A stretch of DNA of 64,000 nucleotides from Owenia fusiformis. Its lineage: Eukaryota > Annelida > Polychaeta > Sabellida > Oweniidae. A model generated the notes under the pieces. It searched no databases. It saw nothing but the letters and a program-made list of their open reading frames with translations, and was not told where the DNA came from. Positions 13,901 to 25,300 of this stretch are shown one piece after another; the stretch's first letter is position 1; every line of letters begins with the position of its first letter. The stretch lies in assembly GCA_903813345.2 (NCBI GenBank), contig CAIIXF020000002.1, forward strand, positions 31,800,926 to 31,864,925. Direction: 5' to 3'. The position numbers were made by a program, and so were the translations under genes.

Positions 13901-14658
13901 GATTAGAAACAACTCTACTATAGATAGCATCAGGACTTTCCAAAACTGCATTTCTGCTCGTTTTATTACTGCAAGAAAATATAAATCATTGACTTCGGCT
14001 GACATTCAGAATGAAATCATTTCAGCCACCTTTCATACTGAACTTCTGCCAGTTATCTCTAATTTGTTTTACAGATTCTCCGACTACAACTTCAACTACA
14101 ACTACAACTGAGAGGCAAAACACCACTACAGGTTCGTACATGTTACACCTTGGCGATTGGGCGCCGTAACCACGAGGTTGCGAGGTTGCGAAAATATCCA
14201 ATCGTGCAGTAAAATAAACGGCGAAATGTTATTTGAGAACCACATGGGTCCATTTTTATTTGTACAAGAGTGAATGAATCACTCAAACCAATTGTTGTTG
14301 CCCAAAATATATCGTTTTTGCCCAAAGTTATTTTTGAACGTACAATATAATGTACCCATCTTTTCTCATTGGGACAGTTTGCCAATCCAATGAATTAAAT
14401 TAATTACACATTGAACTAATGTCTTACTCCACATGTGTTTCAGCTCCTTGTACGTTTGAAGTATTCCAACTTTCGGGCTTCCCAAACGGCAAGAACACTG
14501 GACTGATGACGGAAGAGGAATGTAAACTTAGTTGTTTAAACAACAGAGAATGTGCGGCAATCGACTACTACAATGGGAGGTGCTGGGTCCATGCCGAAAA
14601 TCTAGGACGGTCTTTTGCTAACTTTACAACTCGGTTTGAGAAAGTGAATTGTGTCTAG
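1984..14658 (+). CDS. Type II membrane protein with EGF and PAN/apple domains
   Basis: Six exons are proposed: 1984-2034, 2248-2641, 3662-3772, 13231-13254, 14075-14131 and 14444-14658. All have GT-AG borders and compatible phases, giving 284 codons including the stop. There is no signal peptide. Residues 1 to about 125 are polar and probably cytoplasmic, followed by a Trp-Lys boundary and a very hydrophobic helix (about 126-148) rich in Val, Ile and Ala, so the topology is type II. Exon 3 is one EGF repeat with six cysteines (PCKNGGNCVN, then CECKFPYTGATC). A 24-bp microexon and a Thr-rich stalk follow. The last exon is a PAN/apple-like module with the EEECKLSC and CAAIDYY signatures, ending at a Cys-Val. 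This suggests a cell-surface adhesion or lectin-like protein; the ligand is unknown. The microexon is the least certain part. Intron 3 is about 9.5 kb. Confidence 0.72.
2602..3420 (+). repeat. 54-bp minisatellite built from TM helix code plus splice donor
   Basis: About fifteen tandem units of roughly 54-58 bp start inside exon 2 of the EGF/PAN gene and run through its second intron. Each unit carries code for VVAAIIVIVIAG followed by a GGTAAG, GGTGAG or decayed GGGGAG site. The first three units are exactly 54 bp (18 codons) apart, so the frame stays open through several copies. Later units accumulate indels and base changes. The true exon end is taken as the first GGTAAG at 2641/2642. Confidence 0.9.
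3830..4034. mobile_element. Short palindromic element with GCCCGTAGCC ends
   Basis: The ends are a perfect 15-bp inverted pair (AGGCCCGTAGCCAGG and its complement), each next to a G or C homopolymer run, enclosing about 200 bp. The short word AGTCT flanks both sides. There is no coding capacity. A decayed relative lies at about 62070-62245, sharing the AAAATGGTGAAAA core. It is interpreted as a non-autonomous DNA element, perhaps hAT-like from the CAGG ends; the family assignment is an inference. Confidence 0.6.
4607..4742. repeat. Weak inverted repeat with CGGC-rich arms
   Basis: Two imperfect arms of about 21 bp around CGTATGGCGGC and its complement bracket about 90 bp of AT-rich sequence. 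It may be a decayed MITE. No clear target duplication was seen. Confidence 0.3.
6652..7107. mobile_element. Foldback element, arms over 200 bp
   Basis: The block starts with CACAACTAGTTACTT and ends with its complement. The inverted similarity runs almost to the centre near 6880, where CGCTTTTGTTACATT meets its complement, so most of the 456 bp could fold into one long hairpin. It has no coding capacity. Several small differences between the arms suggest it is not new. It lies in intron 3 of the EGF/PAN gene. Confidence 0.75.
7640..7776. repeat. Copy of a GC-capped dispersed repeat
   Basis: A stretch ending in GTTGGCTTCTGGATACACC resembles the right part of the element at 14728-14878 (GGGCCCAA core, then TTGGCTCCCAGATCC). 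It appears to be a truncated relative without visible target duplications. Confidence 0.4.
7790..8640. repeat. Old intronic repeat rich in TGACCT half-sites, split by a MITE
   Basis: Phrases such as TTGACCTTTGACCTC, ACCTTGACC and CATGGGTTGTCAAGGG recur on both sides of the element at 7943-8470, indicating a diverged repeat later interrupted. It contains a perfect DR1 arrangement (two TGACCT half-sites spaced by one base) at 7863-7875, the binding form used by RXR/HNF4-type nuclear receptors in animals. Regulatory use is speculative. Confidence 0.45.
7943..8470. mobile_element. MITE with CCGGATTTTCTCGC terminal inverted repeats
   Basis: The left end TACCGGATTTTCTCGCATA and the right end TATGCGAGAAAATCCGGTA are exact complements, and internal arms (GATTTTTGGCCCA) also repeat. 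The element sits between TA dinucleotides, consistent with Tc1/mariner-type insertion. At about 525 bp and without an ORF it is non-autonomous. Confidence 0.75.
8641..9133. mobile_element. hAT-like MITE
   Basis: The ends read AGGCCTGTCAACT and AGTTGACAGCCCT, an inverted pair with one mismatch. The 8-bp flanks TAGAATGC and GAGAATGC match at seven positions, as expected for a slightly decayed hAT target duplication. The interior has a long poly-C run at about 8914-8935 and TTTGGACAAAGGTG-like internal repeats. It carries no transposase. Confidence 0.65.
10311..10635. mobile_element. MITE-like element with TACTGTACT ends
   Basis: TACTGTACT at the left and AGTACAGTA at the right are complementary. 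Subterminal segments rich in TCGCGA and GCGAAAA also mirror one another. It is about 325 bp with no ORF. The family is not recognised. Confidence 0.5.
10837..11656. mobile_element. Foldback element of about 820 bp
   Basis: The left end (CTGTTCTTACAGCCTTAAC, then GCCCCCT) is mirrored at the right end (AGGGGGCTCTAAAGGCTGTTC, then TAACAG). Internal segments around ATTTTGACTGGTAC and GTCTTTCC are also present in both orientations. It has no coding potential and is noticeably diverged between arms. Confidence 0.6.
11912..12018. repeat. 107-bp hairpin
   Basis: GGCCAGATTCTTTTGTAGTAG is followed about 60 bp later by its near complement ending in GATCTGGCC. It is a small palindromic element or the relic of one. 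Confidence 0.45.
12272..12706. mobile_element. MITE with ACTAAATACCACCTAGGTG ends
   Basis: The left arm (GGGTTGCACTAAATACC, then ACCTAGGTGCCCC) is mirrored on the right (GGGGACACCTAGGTG, then TTATTTAGTAACACCC). It is about 435 bp with an AT-rich interior and no ORF. I could not define a clean target duplication. Confidence 0.6.
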
Positions 14659-14727
14659 CAAGATGACTGACAGTGATTTTATTGTAAATAATGTGAGCTT
14701 CAAAGGATATAAAAGTCGTATAGTTTT

Positions 14728-14878
14728 CACTGGCGGATCTGGGGGGGGGGGGCTGGGGGCCTCAAAATTTCAAAATTTGGGCCCACTTTTGGGTTTTAGG
14801 GGCCCAACATTTTTTCAATAAGTTTTTTCTCTGACCTGAAATTTGCCCCCCATTGTTGGCTCCCAGATCCGCCCCTGG
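14728..14878. mobile_element. Short element with GGCGGATCTGG ends
   Basis: CTGGCGGATCTGGGGG at the left is mirrored by CCCAGATCCGCCCC at the right, enclosing about 120 bp with a GGGCCCA core. It resembles the truncated copy at 7640-7776. Non-coding. Confidence 0.5.
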
Positions 14879-15996
14879 ATTTATATACATATTATAGTTG
14901 ATAATGTTATATTATAGTTGATAATCTTATGGTCGGCATAGTTGAGCAAATAATCTAGGGTTTATTTTTTTTAACAACTTCTTAAATCAATTGTTGCTGT
15001 GGCGATCATGGCCAATCAGCAATCACATGTCATATAAAGAGAACAATAGATTCAAGCAGTGTTTATAGACAATCATCTATCACTGATTTAATAACAACTA
15101 CCAACTGAGATTCTGCCTGCAGTCTTGCATATTGATTTCATGCACAACTAAGACCCGTCAACTTCCAGTCCCACCTTTAGACAAATATGTACATTACAGT
15201 TATTTCGAATATAAAATAAATGCATATCGCACGTCAATAAGCTTATTCATACCCTAATTTCGCAAATGCCAAACTACATCATCCAAACATGGATTATACT
15301 CCCACAAAACTACCGAAAATAAAAATAAAATTTATAAACAATATTCGTTTGTTGCATTTTAATAGGCATGGGAACTTATCAAGTAAATTCGAATTGCCCC
15401 ATTCTCACCCCCCCCCCCTTAGTTATATAATGAGTCTATCGCATCTATGAGATTCTGGACAAGAGGGATGCAGCGATATAGAATAAAACAGCGAGACTGT
15501 TTAGTGCTAGTCTTAAAGGAATCCATAGGCCCCATACCGAATCATTGGATAACACTTAGATACCCGCGTCTACCTCGGATTGAGCAAAAATGAAGACCAC
15601 TATAGGGCTCTTCTGGATAAACTTGAAGGATCTATATAAGAGCTCAGAGATTTAGGGGGCATGGTACCAACCCTTTGTTGCTTCACTATGATGGTGATGA
15701 TGAAAACATACCGGGTAACCATAACAACCAGATTAGTGACCTAAACAATAATGATGTGGATCATAACAACAACGATCGTGATGAACTAATCCGAGAGACC
15801 ATTCCATTTATGAATAAAGATTTAACAACTTCTTTTTTGAGTTCTAATTTGCTACTATAGGAAGAAATTGTCAAGGTTAGACGTTTGTTTGGTGAAAACA
15901 TTGTGAAGAGAACTGAACAGTTTTTTTGAAAACGTAATAGTTTGTATTTCAAATACTTTACGTTACGTATGTAACATTCTCATTTTGTACAATCGT

Positions 15997-16105
15997 TACA
16001 AACATATAGAACATATACTATACCAGGACATTGTTTTTCAATCATATACAAACATATGGAACATATACTATACTAGGACATTGTTTTTCAATCATATACA
16101 AACAA
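15997..16105. repeat. 50-bp tandem duplication
   Basis: Two nearly identical 50-bp units (ATAGAACATATACTATACCA, then GGACATTG) and the start of a third. They lie near the 3' end of the CUB receptor gene on the opposite strand. Confidence 0.85.
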
Positions 16106-16351
16106 GGCTTAATAAAAAGGAACCTCACTTTACGTTTACAAAGCAGTATAGATTCCCCGATAAAAACTACAAAAATACATGGTGGATTTTACATTGCACA
16201 ATATTCGAAAAAAATATTCATATTTTTATATCATATATACCCTGTTACTGCATACTTGTCAGAATATCACATGATCATGATACAATATCACAAGATCTAA
16301 TATCACATGATTTTTATACAATGGCGATGATTTAATTGTCATTTAATTTTA

Positions 16352-19300
16352 TTACATTTTAAGGTGATTGTCGCTAATGCTATCCCTAAATGTCGACATA
16401 ACATTTAGTTTATTCTGTGCCTTTTTAAGTTTCTTCTTCCTCTCGCGCTTTTCATGTTTACTAATTTCTGCTTCTGTAATGGGGTCAAGTTTACCCACGC
16501 CAGCTGGCAAAGCAACCGCTGGTGGGGCGTCAGGATCGTCCTCCCCTCCAGCGTTCACATTGTCGTAATACACACCTGATTGGCCAGGAGGTCCGTATGG
16601 GGCAGATGGGAGATTGTATCCTTGTCCTGTGTTATATGGTAGCGCTTCAGGTACGTCTTTCATATCTGTCTGTATGGAGTATATACCTTGTGATGGACCA
16701 CTTTTTGCAAAGTTTGCGTATGAAGGCGGTGGTTGGCTGGGTGGAACACGTGGGTCGTGAGGCGGGGGAGGGTATACAGGATCATTGGCTGGCCCATTAA
16801 GGGGATATGTAGATGGTCGCTGTGGTGGATACATGGGTGTATTAGTGGGTGGATACGTGGGTGCATTAGGAGGGTAAACCGGTGGAGCCTGCGGGGCTGA
16901 AGGTGGAGGCATGAACCTTGGTCCTGGGGGTGGAAAAGGACCTGGTGGTGGACCAAACTGATTGGGAGGAGGTGGTCCAAATTGATTAGGAGCAGGAGGT
17001 GGTGGGGGTCTGGGTGCTTGGGGACGCATAGGCGAGACGATCACACTTCCATATGGTGGGGGAAGTGAGGGTGCATGCTTCGAAGGAGTTGGCTTGGGGG
17101 GAGCCGGAGGGGTGCGGTTTTTATCAGCATTTCCAGGAGTAGGTGTAATGTTAGCCGACTGCTTCTTCTTTTTCATGCAACGACAGCATACTTGGATTAT
17201 GATAACCAAGAAAACTATGGGAACTACTATCCCTGCGATTGCACCGCCACTCAGTTTGAACCCGTCAGTTTCTTCCGGCTTGCTTTTCAATACTGCAATA
17301 AAAATATATTTGTCAATCACAGAATGACACGACTCTCTGGAGATCATCCCATATGGTGGGATAAAAGGTACAAAAATAAAAGATGTGTGAAAGATGTGAT
17401 ATTCATGTAAAAAATAAGGCATGTAGTATAAGTGGTGTAGAAACTTTGGTAAACTATAGTATGTGACAACTGGTGTGACCAAAGTATGACAACTGGTGTG
17501 ACCAAAGTATGACAACTGGTGTGACCAAAGTATGACAACTGGTGTGACCAAAGTATGACAACTGGTGTGACCAAAGTATGACAACTGGTGTGACCAAAGC
17601 ATGGTACATGAGAACATCGATCAGGTACCATCTATTGTCACTGTCAAATTATTCTATTTCTTAAATACATTTTTATTACAAAATACAATACTTGGAAAGC
17701 CTTGGTAAAATTACTTGATAGGCCCTTCTTTAGAAGTCAGTGTCAGACATTATGATATATTGCAGTTTATTGTAAAATCAGGTAATTTTTTCAATACAAC
17801 TTTTTCATTAATTTGTGGTGACTATAGTTATTTTAAGCAAACCACTCTCCAATCTAAGTAATGAGACACGTTAATTCAACATACCAGTCCAGTAGTTTAT
17901 CTTGAATCCACTGTACACATCGTATGAGTCTGTCTTCATCCTTATGTGCAGCGATCTTCCAGTGGTCTGCAGGGAGTACCCTATTCGACTGCCGCACCAT
18001 CTATCTATCAATGTTGAGAACGCCTGGTCACCTGTATTCAATAGATAACACTGTATAGTAATGATACCTGTCAGTGTGATACGTAATACGCCATTGGCCA
18101 TGCTAAATGGAACGCCATTGGTCATGCTAAATGGAACGCCATTGGTCATGCTAAATGGAACGCCATTAGTCATGCTAAGTTGAACGCCATTGGTCACGCT
18201 ATGGAGAACGCCATTGGTCATGCGAAAGGGTTCCATTTTAAAGATGAATTTCACTTTACGAGGTTCAATAATCATTTGTTTACGGTATAAACAATAGTAC
18301 AAGCATTAGGAGTATCCTTTACGACTTTTTTCCATCAGAAAATGTAGAAATGAGCTTCAATATTGTATCTCATGTAGCCTAAATTTGCCACAACTCTTCT
18401 TTTTTGCCTCACCATTAAGATTTGCCTCACCTATTCAGATTTGACCAAGCTATTTAAATTTGCCTCACCTCTTCATTTTTGCCTCACCCATTAAGATTTG
18501 CCTCACCTATTCGGATTTGCACCAGCTATCTAAATTTGCCTCACCTATTCAGATTTGCCTCGTCTTGTTTAGAACCTGGCTTTGCCCCTGCTAGAGAAAA
18601 ACATTAACCCCAACCCTTCACTTACCATCTCTGAACTCCACGTAGTCGTACGTCAAACAACTCCCGTAGAAGTCAGACGACTGCAAACTGAAGTCAATGG
18701 CGTAAATTTTCACTATGTTGTCTTCGTCAAAGGCGGTGATAATCCAGGAGACGTCAATGTCACTGCAAATATCAATTATCCAAACTTATGACATCCACAA
18801 TTATTGAGTACCTTAGCACATCCTCATGTCTAAGACTAAAGAGATCATTTACTCTAATTCAGTAGCTTCCGTCTCATATTTGTGTCCAGGTTTCATCATG
18901 TGGCTTTTTGAAATTCATTTTATTTTTAAAAGAATTCGATGATTAATTTTAGATGACACCATATTTTGCATATAATCAACAGCTGAAATAATCGAAAATG
19001 TTACTAATACTATACAATAAGAGATAATAGCAAAGCTACTCTACGTCCCCGCCTAAATTCCCATATTACTTACTTGGCATATGATGTAAGATATACGCCA
19101 TTTATCCAATTTGGCGAATACAGTGTTCCATTGATTTTTTCGTAGGCATATCGTGTAACAACCCCCGAGGGTGATATCGCTGGAAAAGAAGAGAAGTTTC
19201 TTATGTTATCATGTGCAAATGGTAACATGCAGGAACAAAATATTGTAACAGGCATATCCATCTATCATATCCTGAACCATGTAAAACCCTTTGGCCACAT

Positions 19301-22300
19301 TCCGAACAGCATGGCGGAATAAAAGTGTAAAAATGTACGATTAGTTACACGATCTATTTAACAATTATAATGACTGCACTTTGAAATAAACAATTCAACT
19401 TGCTGAAAAAAACATGTAGGGTTTCAGAGGAGCCAATAAAAATATTTATAAATATGTGAACAGTTTTACTTTTTTACCTGTAGCGGCAAGGGGGTTCGGG
19501 ACTTGCCAAAACTTTAACAAGAACCCCGTATTTGTAACACTACCATCTGTGATGAAGGATACCGCCATGGATCTACCAGTAGATGCTGGCCAAGTGTCTG
19601 GTCCAGATGTTGTTCCTTGGCATGTTTTTAGCAGCATTGGTGCAGAAAAATCGTCACCTGCAAAATCAAATGTTCACAAGAGTTATTTTATCCTACTACA
19701 CCCTATTTAACTTCATAATACGAGGGATGACCCAAAAGTTCTGCACTGTTTGCTCTCAAAATTTTAATATTGTTCATATTTGGCCTAAACGGTGCAGGAC
19801 TTTTGGATCAACCCACGTACACATTGATTTATGGTGCACATTACGTGAAATAGCTATCACACATATTTGTTATTCCTCATTGTAATGTTAATATAAAGTA
19901 CAATTTGACAATGTTGTTAATGCGTTTTAATATAATATAGGCGATGGGACCCACACACATCATAATAACGAATATATTTACCTTATTGTAAGGTTATGAA
20001 TTTGAGATTATAATTAGTTAAGTCAGCTTTTTTTCAAGACAAAAGTGTTAGCTATAAAGTTTGTATTCACAAATGCAAATGGCGGCTATCAGATTATTTA
20101 ACTATTTTATGGGTATCTCATATAAATATGAGTTGTACCTGTCACTATTTCATTTATATTTAAATGAAATGGTCATAAAATAGAAGGTTAATCCAGTAGC
20201 CGCTAGCTGTTCAGTGGCATTCGCGAATACAAGCTAAGATTTGTAGGAATAGTAAAGTATCTTACCAGATCTGAATGCCAAGTAGTCGTATGAGCAGGTA
20301 CTGGTTACTTCTAAGTCAATATACTCTATGGCAACGCGAACATAAGACCCAGGATCCGCAGCAGTCAAGATGTATCTGCATTCCAAATCACTACAAGGCA
20401 GCAAAATAAAAAAAGATCAAAAGCGTCTGATCAAAATATTATTGAAACAACCTAACATCCAAACAAGCTATTCATCTATCTTCCACTGTTTATCGATTAA
20501 TACACTTTTTATTCTAAATTGCACGTTGTCGTGAAAAATCTTAAAAAGCAAAGGGTATAGTTATAGTACACTGTTGTACAGAGGTACGTGCAAGCCTTTT
20601 GAAAGATATAGAGGATGCAACAGCTAATGCCTGGGTCACATTTGCTCTGATTCATCGGCCGGCGCCCGGCCGATTGAGTATCCTGTTCACAATTGTATTC
20701 AGTTTGGAACAGAATACTCAATCGGCCGGGCGCCGCCCGATGAATCGGAGTAAATGTGACACAGGCATAAAAGACGTTTAATGCGTAAAGGCCTCCTTAG
20801 TATAGGGCCCAATGCTTTATTTGGCCCATGTTTTTTTACTTTTTTCTCATGGGAACGTCTTACCTTCCATATTGAAGCGGGTAACCAGGCGAGTAGATTG
20901 TCTGGTTCTCAGATAGTGCATCAAAATAGGAACCACCTGTACAGGCTGGAATCACAATGGAAAAATATGGTTTCACGAGAAACAATATTATACAATAGAA
21001 AGAATTCGGATTTACAATAGAAATAAGCTTTAATTACAAAAATAACAATCTAGAATTATAATATAGTTCTCATGTGCTTAAACTAATTGTACTACTTTCT
21101 CATGAAAATAATTATTTGGTTGATTCCTTACCTGAATACGTGCCTGCTGGTAAAGTTGAAGGAGCAGGAGTTGTAGTTGTTGTCGTGGGTGGAGGATCTG
21201 TGTATACGTACGACAAATTGAATCCTGGAATAACAATATTTCACTAGAATTTGTTGTTCATGAGAGATATATTCCGAAATTGTCAAACAATCTGAACACA
21301 ACGTCACTTCCTGTGAAACTTAAAGATGGCAGTCCACCTAAGCTCAAAATAAGCAATTCATAAAATTTTATAAGCGGTAAACGACCAAAGACCATACTTT
21401 CTCATAGAGAGATAGATAGATAATGTTACTAGTAGCATCTACGCACCTGCACCACTGTTGAAGCCATTCGTGGTAAATCTGACTGTGGCGGAGTTGCCCG
21501 TGGTCACAACGGATCTATCACTAGCAGTCAGATTGCTTAGCTGCCCGCACCAAGACTTGAGTGTTGATCTGTATATAGTGTCACCTGGATGAATAAACAA
21601 CAATAGAAAATTAAAAATATATTAGAAATAGTTTGACCCTTTTCGATGTCATAAGTACAAACAGTCTGTTGAGTCCTGCAAAACACATCGGTCATAAAAA
21701 ATGAATCCTAGAAATGAAAACATGGTCGTCGCCATTCTCTATTAATGCATGGTGTAGCCACTAGCAAGAGGCATTCATAAACATTAGAATATATACATTT
21801 ACATGTTTCTGGTTTAATATTATCCATCTCTCTACTGGTATAGTATTATTCGAGTAAATAATGAAATTCTAAGTCCCAACTATCATATCTTCAGTGAGGT
21901 CTGCAAATGCCCGTTAAGTCACACCACTGACTTAGAGATTTTATTAAAGCACAAAAAACCTTGAGCACTCAGGTATAAATTATTATCATATCAGGTATTA
22001 AATATTATCATATCTCATAATCCAAGGATAAACCACAACATAATAAACCATGATATCTCATTTCTCCTCAGTCATATATGAAACAGCGAAGAGATCAGAA
22101 TGACTCACCATCATGTACTTTGAGAACGTCATTACTACACGAAAGTGTACTTTCAATGTCCATGCCTTGCAGTGTGAGCATGATCACTTTTGAGGTATCG
22201 GCGGTCATTACTAGCCAACTACAGTCTTGGTACCTGCAAGTATAAGTTGAATAATATGTGATGCCTCAGCCTTATCTCCATAGCAACATTCATCCTTCCC

Positions 22301-25300
22301 TGCTGCAAGTGCCATTCCTCTTATTTTAAAAGTAAGTACTATTTTCGTTTATGTATTGCTATCGATATATATTGCAAAATTTTCTTTCATATAATGACTT
22401 AGGCAATCGGGAATATGTATTGCTATCAAAAACTTTGAAATGATAGTAAACAGTAAAATTAAATTTACGATACACGACGCTACATCACGCTACGATATGA
22501 CATTTTTGTACAACGTTACGTTATAGGTAACGTTACATTACGCAACGACACATTGGTACGATGCACAAATAAATGGTAAGTCACAGAACATCTCAATCTG
22601 TTTAAGATTGATGCTACTTTTAATATTTTATTTGTTTCTTTAGTTCATGATACTTACACTGGGTAGGGGTCTGGGTAGTTGAGTGAATACAGGTTCTGCG
22701 AGGCGTCACTTAAGGCAAATACGGGAAGCATACTTCCACATTCTCCACGGATTGTACTAGCTGAAAACAGGATACAAAAGAAATATTTTAAACCAATAGT
22801 CTTGAGTTTGGAAAATCTTATTTTGCATAATTAACGTTTGTTTAATGTTCTTTAAGTTGACAAAGTTTCATCACTGCAGCATGTAGTCCATTTGCTGTCC
22901 TTTTAAAGATCAAGCTTCAAATGACCAACAGATTTGCAGATTTCGTGCGAAGTTGTGTAAGGTTATTATTGTACCATTGGGCGCTATATTGTGATCAGCT
23001 TGCTAGGCAGGCCACGCTGGGTTCCAAATTCGTGTTTGTTGTTTTTCTGTTGTTCGATACGTAGTTTTACATTAGCTTTATCTATCTTATCTACATGCCT
23101 TATTATATTTCAATGATAACTAGCATGTAAATCGACTAGGAGTATAATTGACGTTGATGTCATACCTGATCCAGGCTGGTTAGCCATGACGTCAGCCGAG
23201 AACCCAGAGGCTGTGACGGAACCGTCTGTGGAGAATGATAGTGTTAGATAGTTGGATGAACTGATGACGTCACTTGGGAGTGATAAGCCACAATACCTTC
23301 CCAGTAAAGGATATGCAGTTGTTTGACCTAGAAATTTATACAATTAATAAATAGTTGGTCCAATTGTTCATAAGCGTAAGAAAATTAGATAATACATTGC
23401 AATATACATTTAATCATCACGATAAGATACAAACTAGATTTTATACAAGACAAGATTTGTAGACAAGATGATTTCTGTATTGACTCTTTAGTGCCACCAT
23501 TTATCTTCCTACATACTAGTATATAATTCATTTACACTCTTAATCTTTATAAGGACTTACTTCGTTGATTCTGATGGATTAGCCAATAGACAATAGTATT
23601 ATTTCATTGAACATGAGCGTATACTCCCATCCCCACAAAAAAGAAAAAGGCATGAGTGTAAGATTTGTTGAAAATAACATTAAAAAATCCTTAGAATGCA
23701 CCATACACGTATAATGTACAATGTAAATTAGAAAAAATTCCAGGGTGAACCCCTTTCCCCTTTTGGTTTGCAGTAAGCAAACCCAAAAAGTGCACCTCCT
23801 TGAGCAATTGCTGGCTACCCCCTTTAGAATGAAACGCACGTGACATACCATCATATATCGTTAAAGAGTCATAGCTGCATGTACCGGACGCTTCCAAGTG
23901 AAAAGCTGTGAAATTGAGTTGTATTGAACTAGTTTCCGGGGCTACTATGAGATAGGTGCAGCTTTGTGAACTGAAACAAAATAAAACAAAATACTGCATT
24001 TTGGAGTAAATACTTGTAACAATACTTATTGAACGGCCCTCGTATGCCAACCTTTGAATACGACCACCATATATCATTTCAATTGCAAACTTGATAGTGA
24101 TTTAAAGTAATATACAAACAAATATTTCATTCTATTGAGGTGAATACCACTTCATCTTTTACAAAAGGATATTCCACGAAGCCCAAGAGGCTATTGGAAT
24201 ATTTTCCTGAGCATGTGCCACATGTATTCACAAAAATGACATTGTTTTAACTATGTTACTGTCAAGCTCTCTATCTCCTATATATACACAGATATACACA
24301 GAACGAAGTAGAATATTTCAGAAATTCCCGGTAGCGGTGAAATCCCTTTTCAGGTTTTCTAATTTGATAAAAACGGGCAGTGAATATAATAATATGAATA
24401 TAATATTCATTTTATAAATAATCTGGTTTTGACCAATCATACAACTGCTAGCTTGACAGTGATAATGATAAAAAACAATTATCTAACTGACCTTAAGTAA
24501 TTGGATGGATGATTGTATGAGGTTACTGTCTTCACACTCGATGTATCTACTGGGACATGGGTCGGGGATCCACAGTCGCCTACAAAATAAAGCTCACATA
24601 TAGCACCTTATCCAATGCCAAGTAGAGTTTTAGGGAGATAAGTTGGTAAGATATATCCCGTATCCTGATTTTGAGGTTTACATATCCAGAACCTCCATAT
24701 CTCCCGCCATATCTCCCGCTTCGATCGGTGCATATCTTCCCGCTTCGGTGCGTATCTTCCCGCTTCGGTGCGTATCTTCCTGCTTCCGGTAATTTCACTG
24801 AAAACTCTACTTGGTATAGGATAAAGCAGTTATGTACGGTCGGTTTGGATATTGGGTTCATCCCTCGTGAGATATACACATCTACCTTCGGTCCCTACGG
24901 TCCCTCAGGTAGATATACATATCTCCCTCTGGATAAACCCCATATCCAAAACCTCCCAGTACATAACCCTTATTTATCTTGTAAATTAGTAATAATGTTA
25001 AATGGAAAAATGCATAGTACTCCCTAAATTAACACTCATTTGTCTGCTATTGCCGTCAAGTCCTTTTATAACGACTTACTAGTATACATTAACTTTTTAG
25101 CTTCTTAAAGTATCAGTAATAATGTTTGCACCTCTTAAGTAACATGCAGTCCTACTGAAAAACATTTTTTTGGAAGGGGGATATTAATGGGATAGGAAGT
25201 AATGTTAGTTTAATGCACGACTTCGACATTTCCAACCACATTTTGAAAGTTTTTTTAATTCGTGATCGAACTCGTACATACTTTTAAATGGTATTTCAGA

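Larger units (their letters stand above)
14659..16351. other. Convergent 3' intergenic region
   Basis: This lies between the stop of the EGF/PAN gene (+) and the stop of the CUB receptor (-), so it holds both 3' UTRs. It contains the repeat at 14728-14878 and the 50-bp duplication at 15997-16105. An Asn/Asp-rich open frame at 15675-15860 looks like low-complexity sequence rather than a gene. Confidence 0.5.

Noticed and set aside
15675-15860. Asn/Asp-rich 61-codon plus-strand frame
   Set aside because: Low-complexity sequence in a 3' intergenic region with no splice partners or domain.
16522-17410. Several plus-strand and alternative-frame ORFs across the proline-rich exon
   Set aside because: They are shadows of the GC-rich, proline-coding terminal exon of the CUB receptor on the minus strand.
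17464-17600. Regular repeats as a possible CRISPR array
   Set aside because: Units are head to tail without unique spacers, and the context is a eukaryotic intron.
17871-18302. Minus-strand frame with MTNGVPFS repeats continuous with a CUB exon
   Set aside because: A consensus acceptor at 18032 and CUB domain continuity with the exon at 18762-18626 show that the repeat part is intron. The frame is open because the unit is 24 bp.
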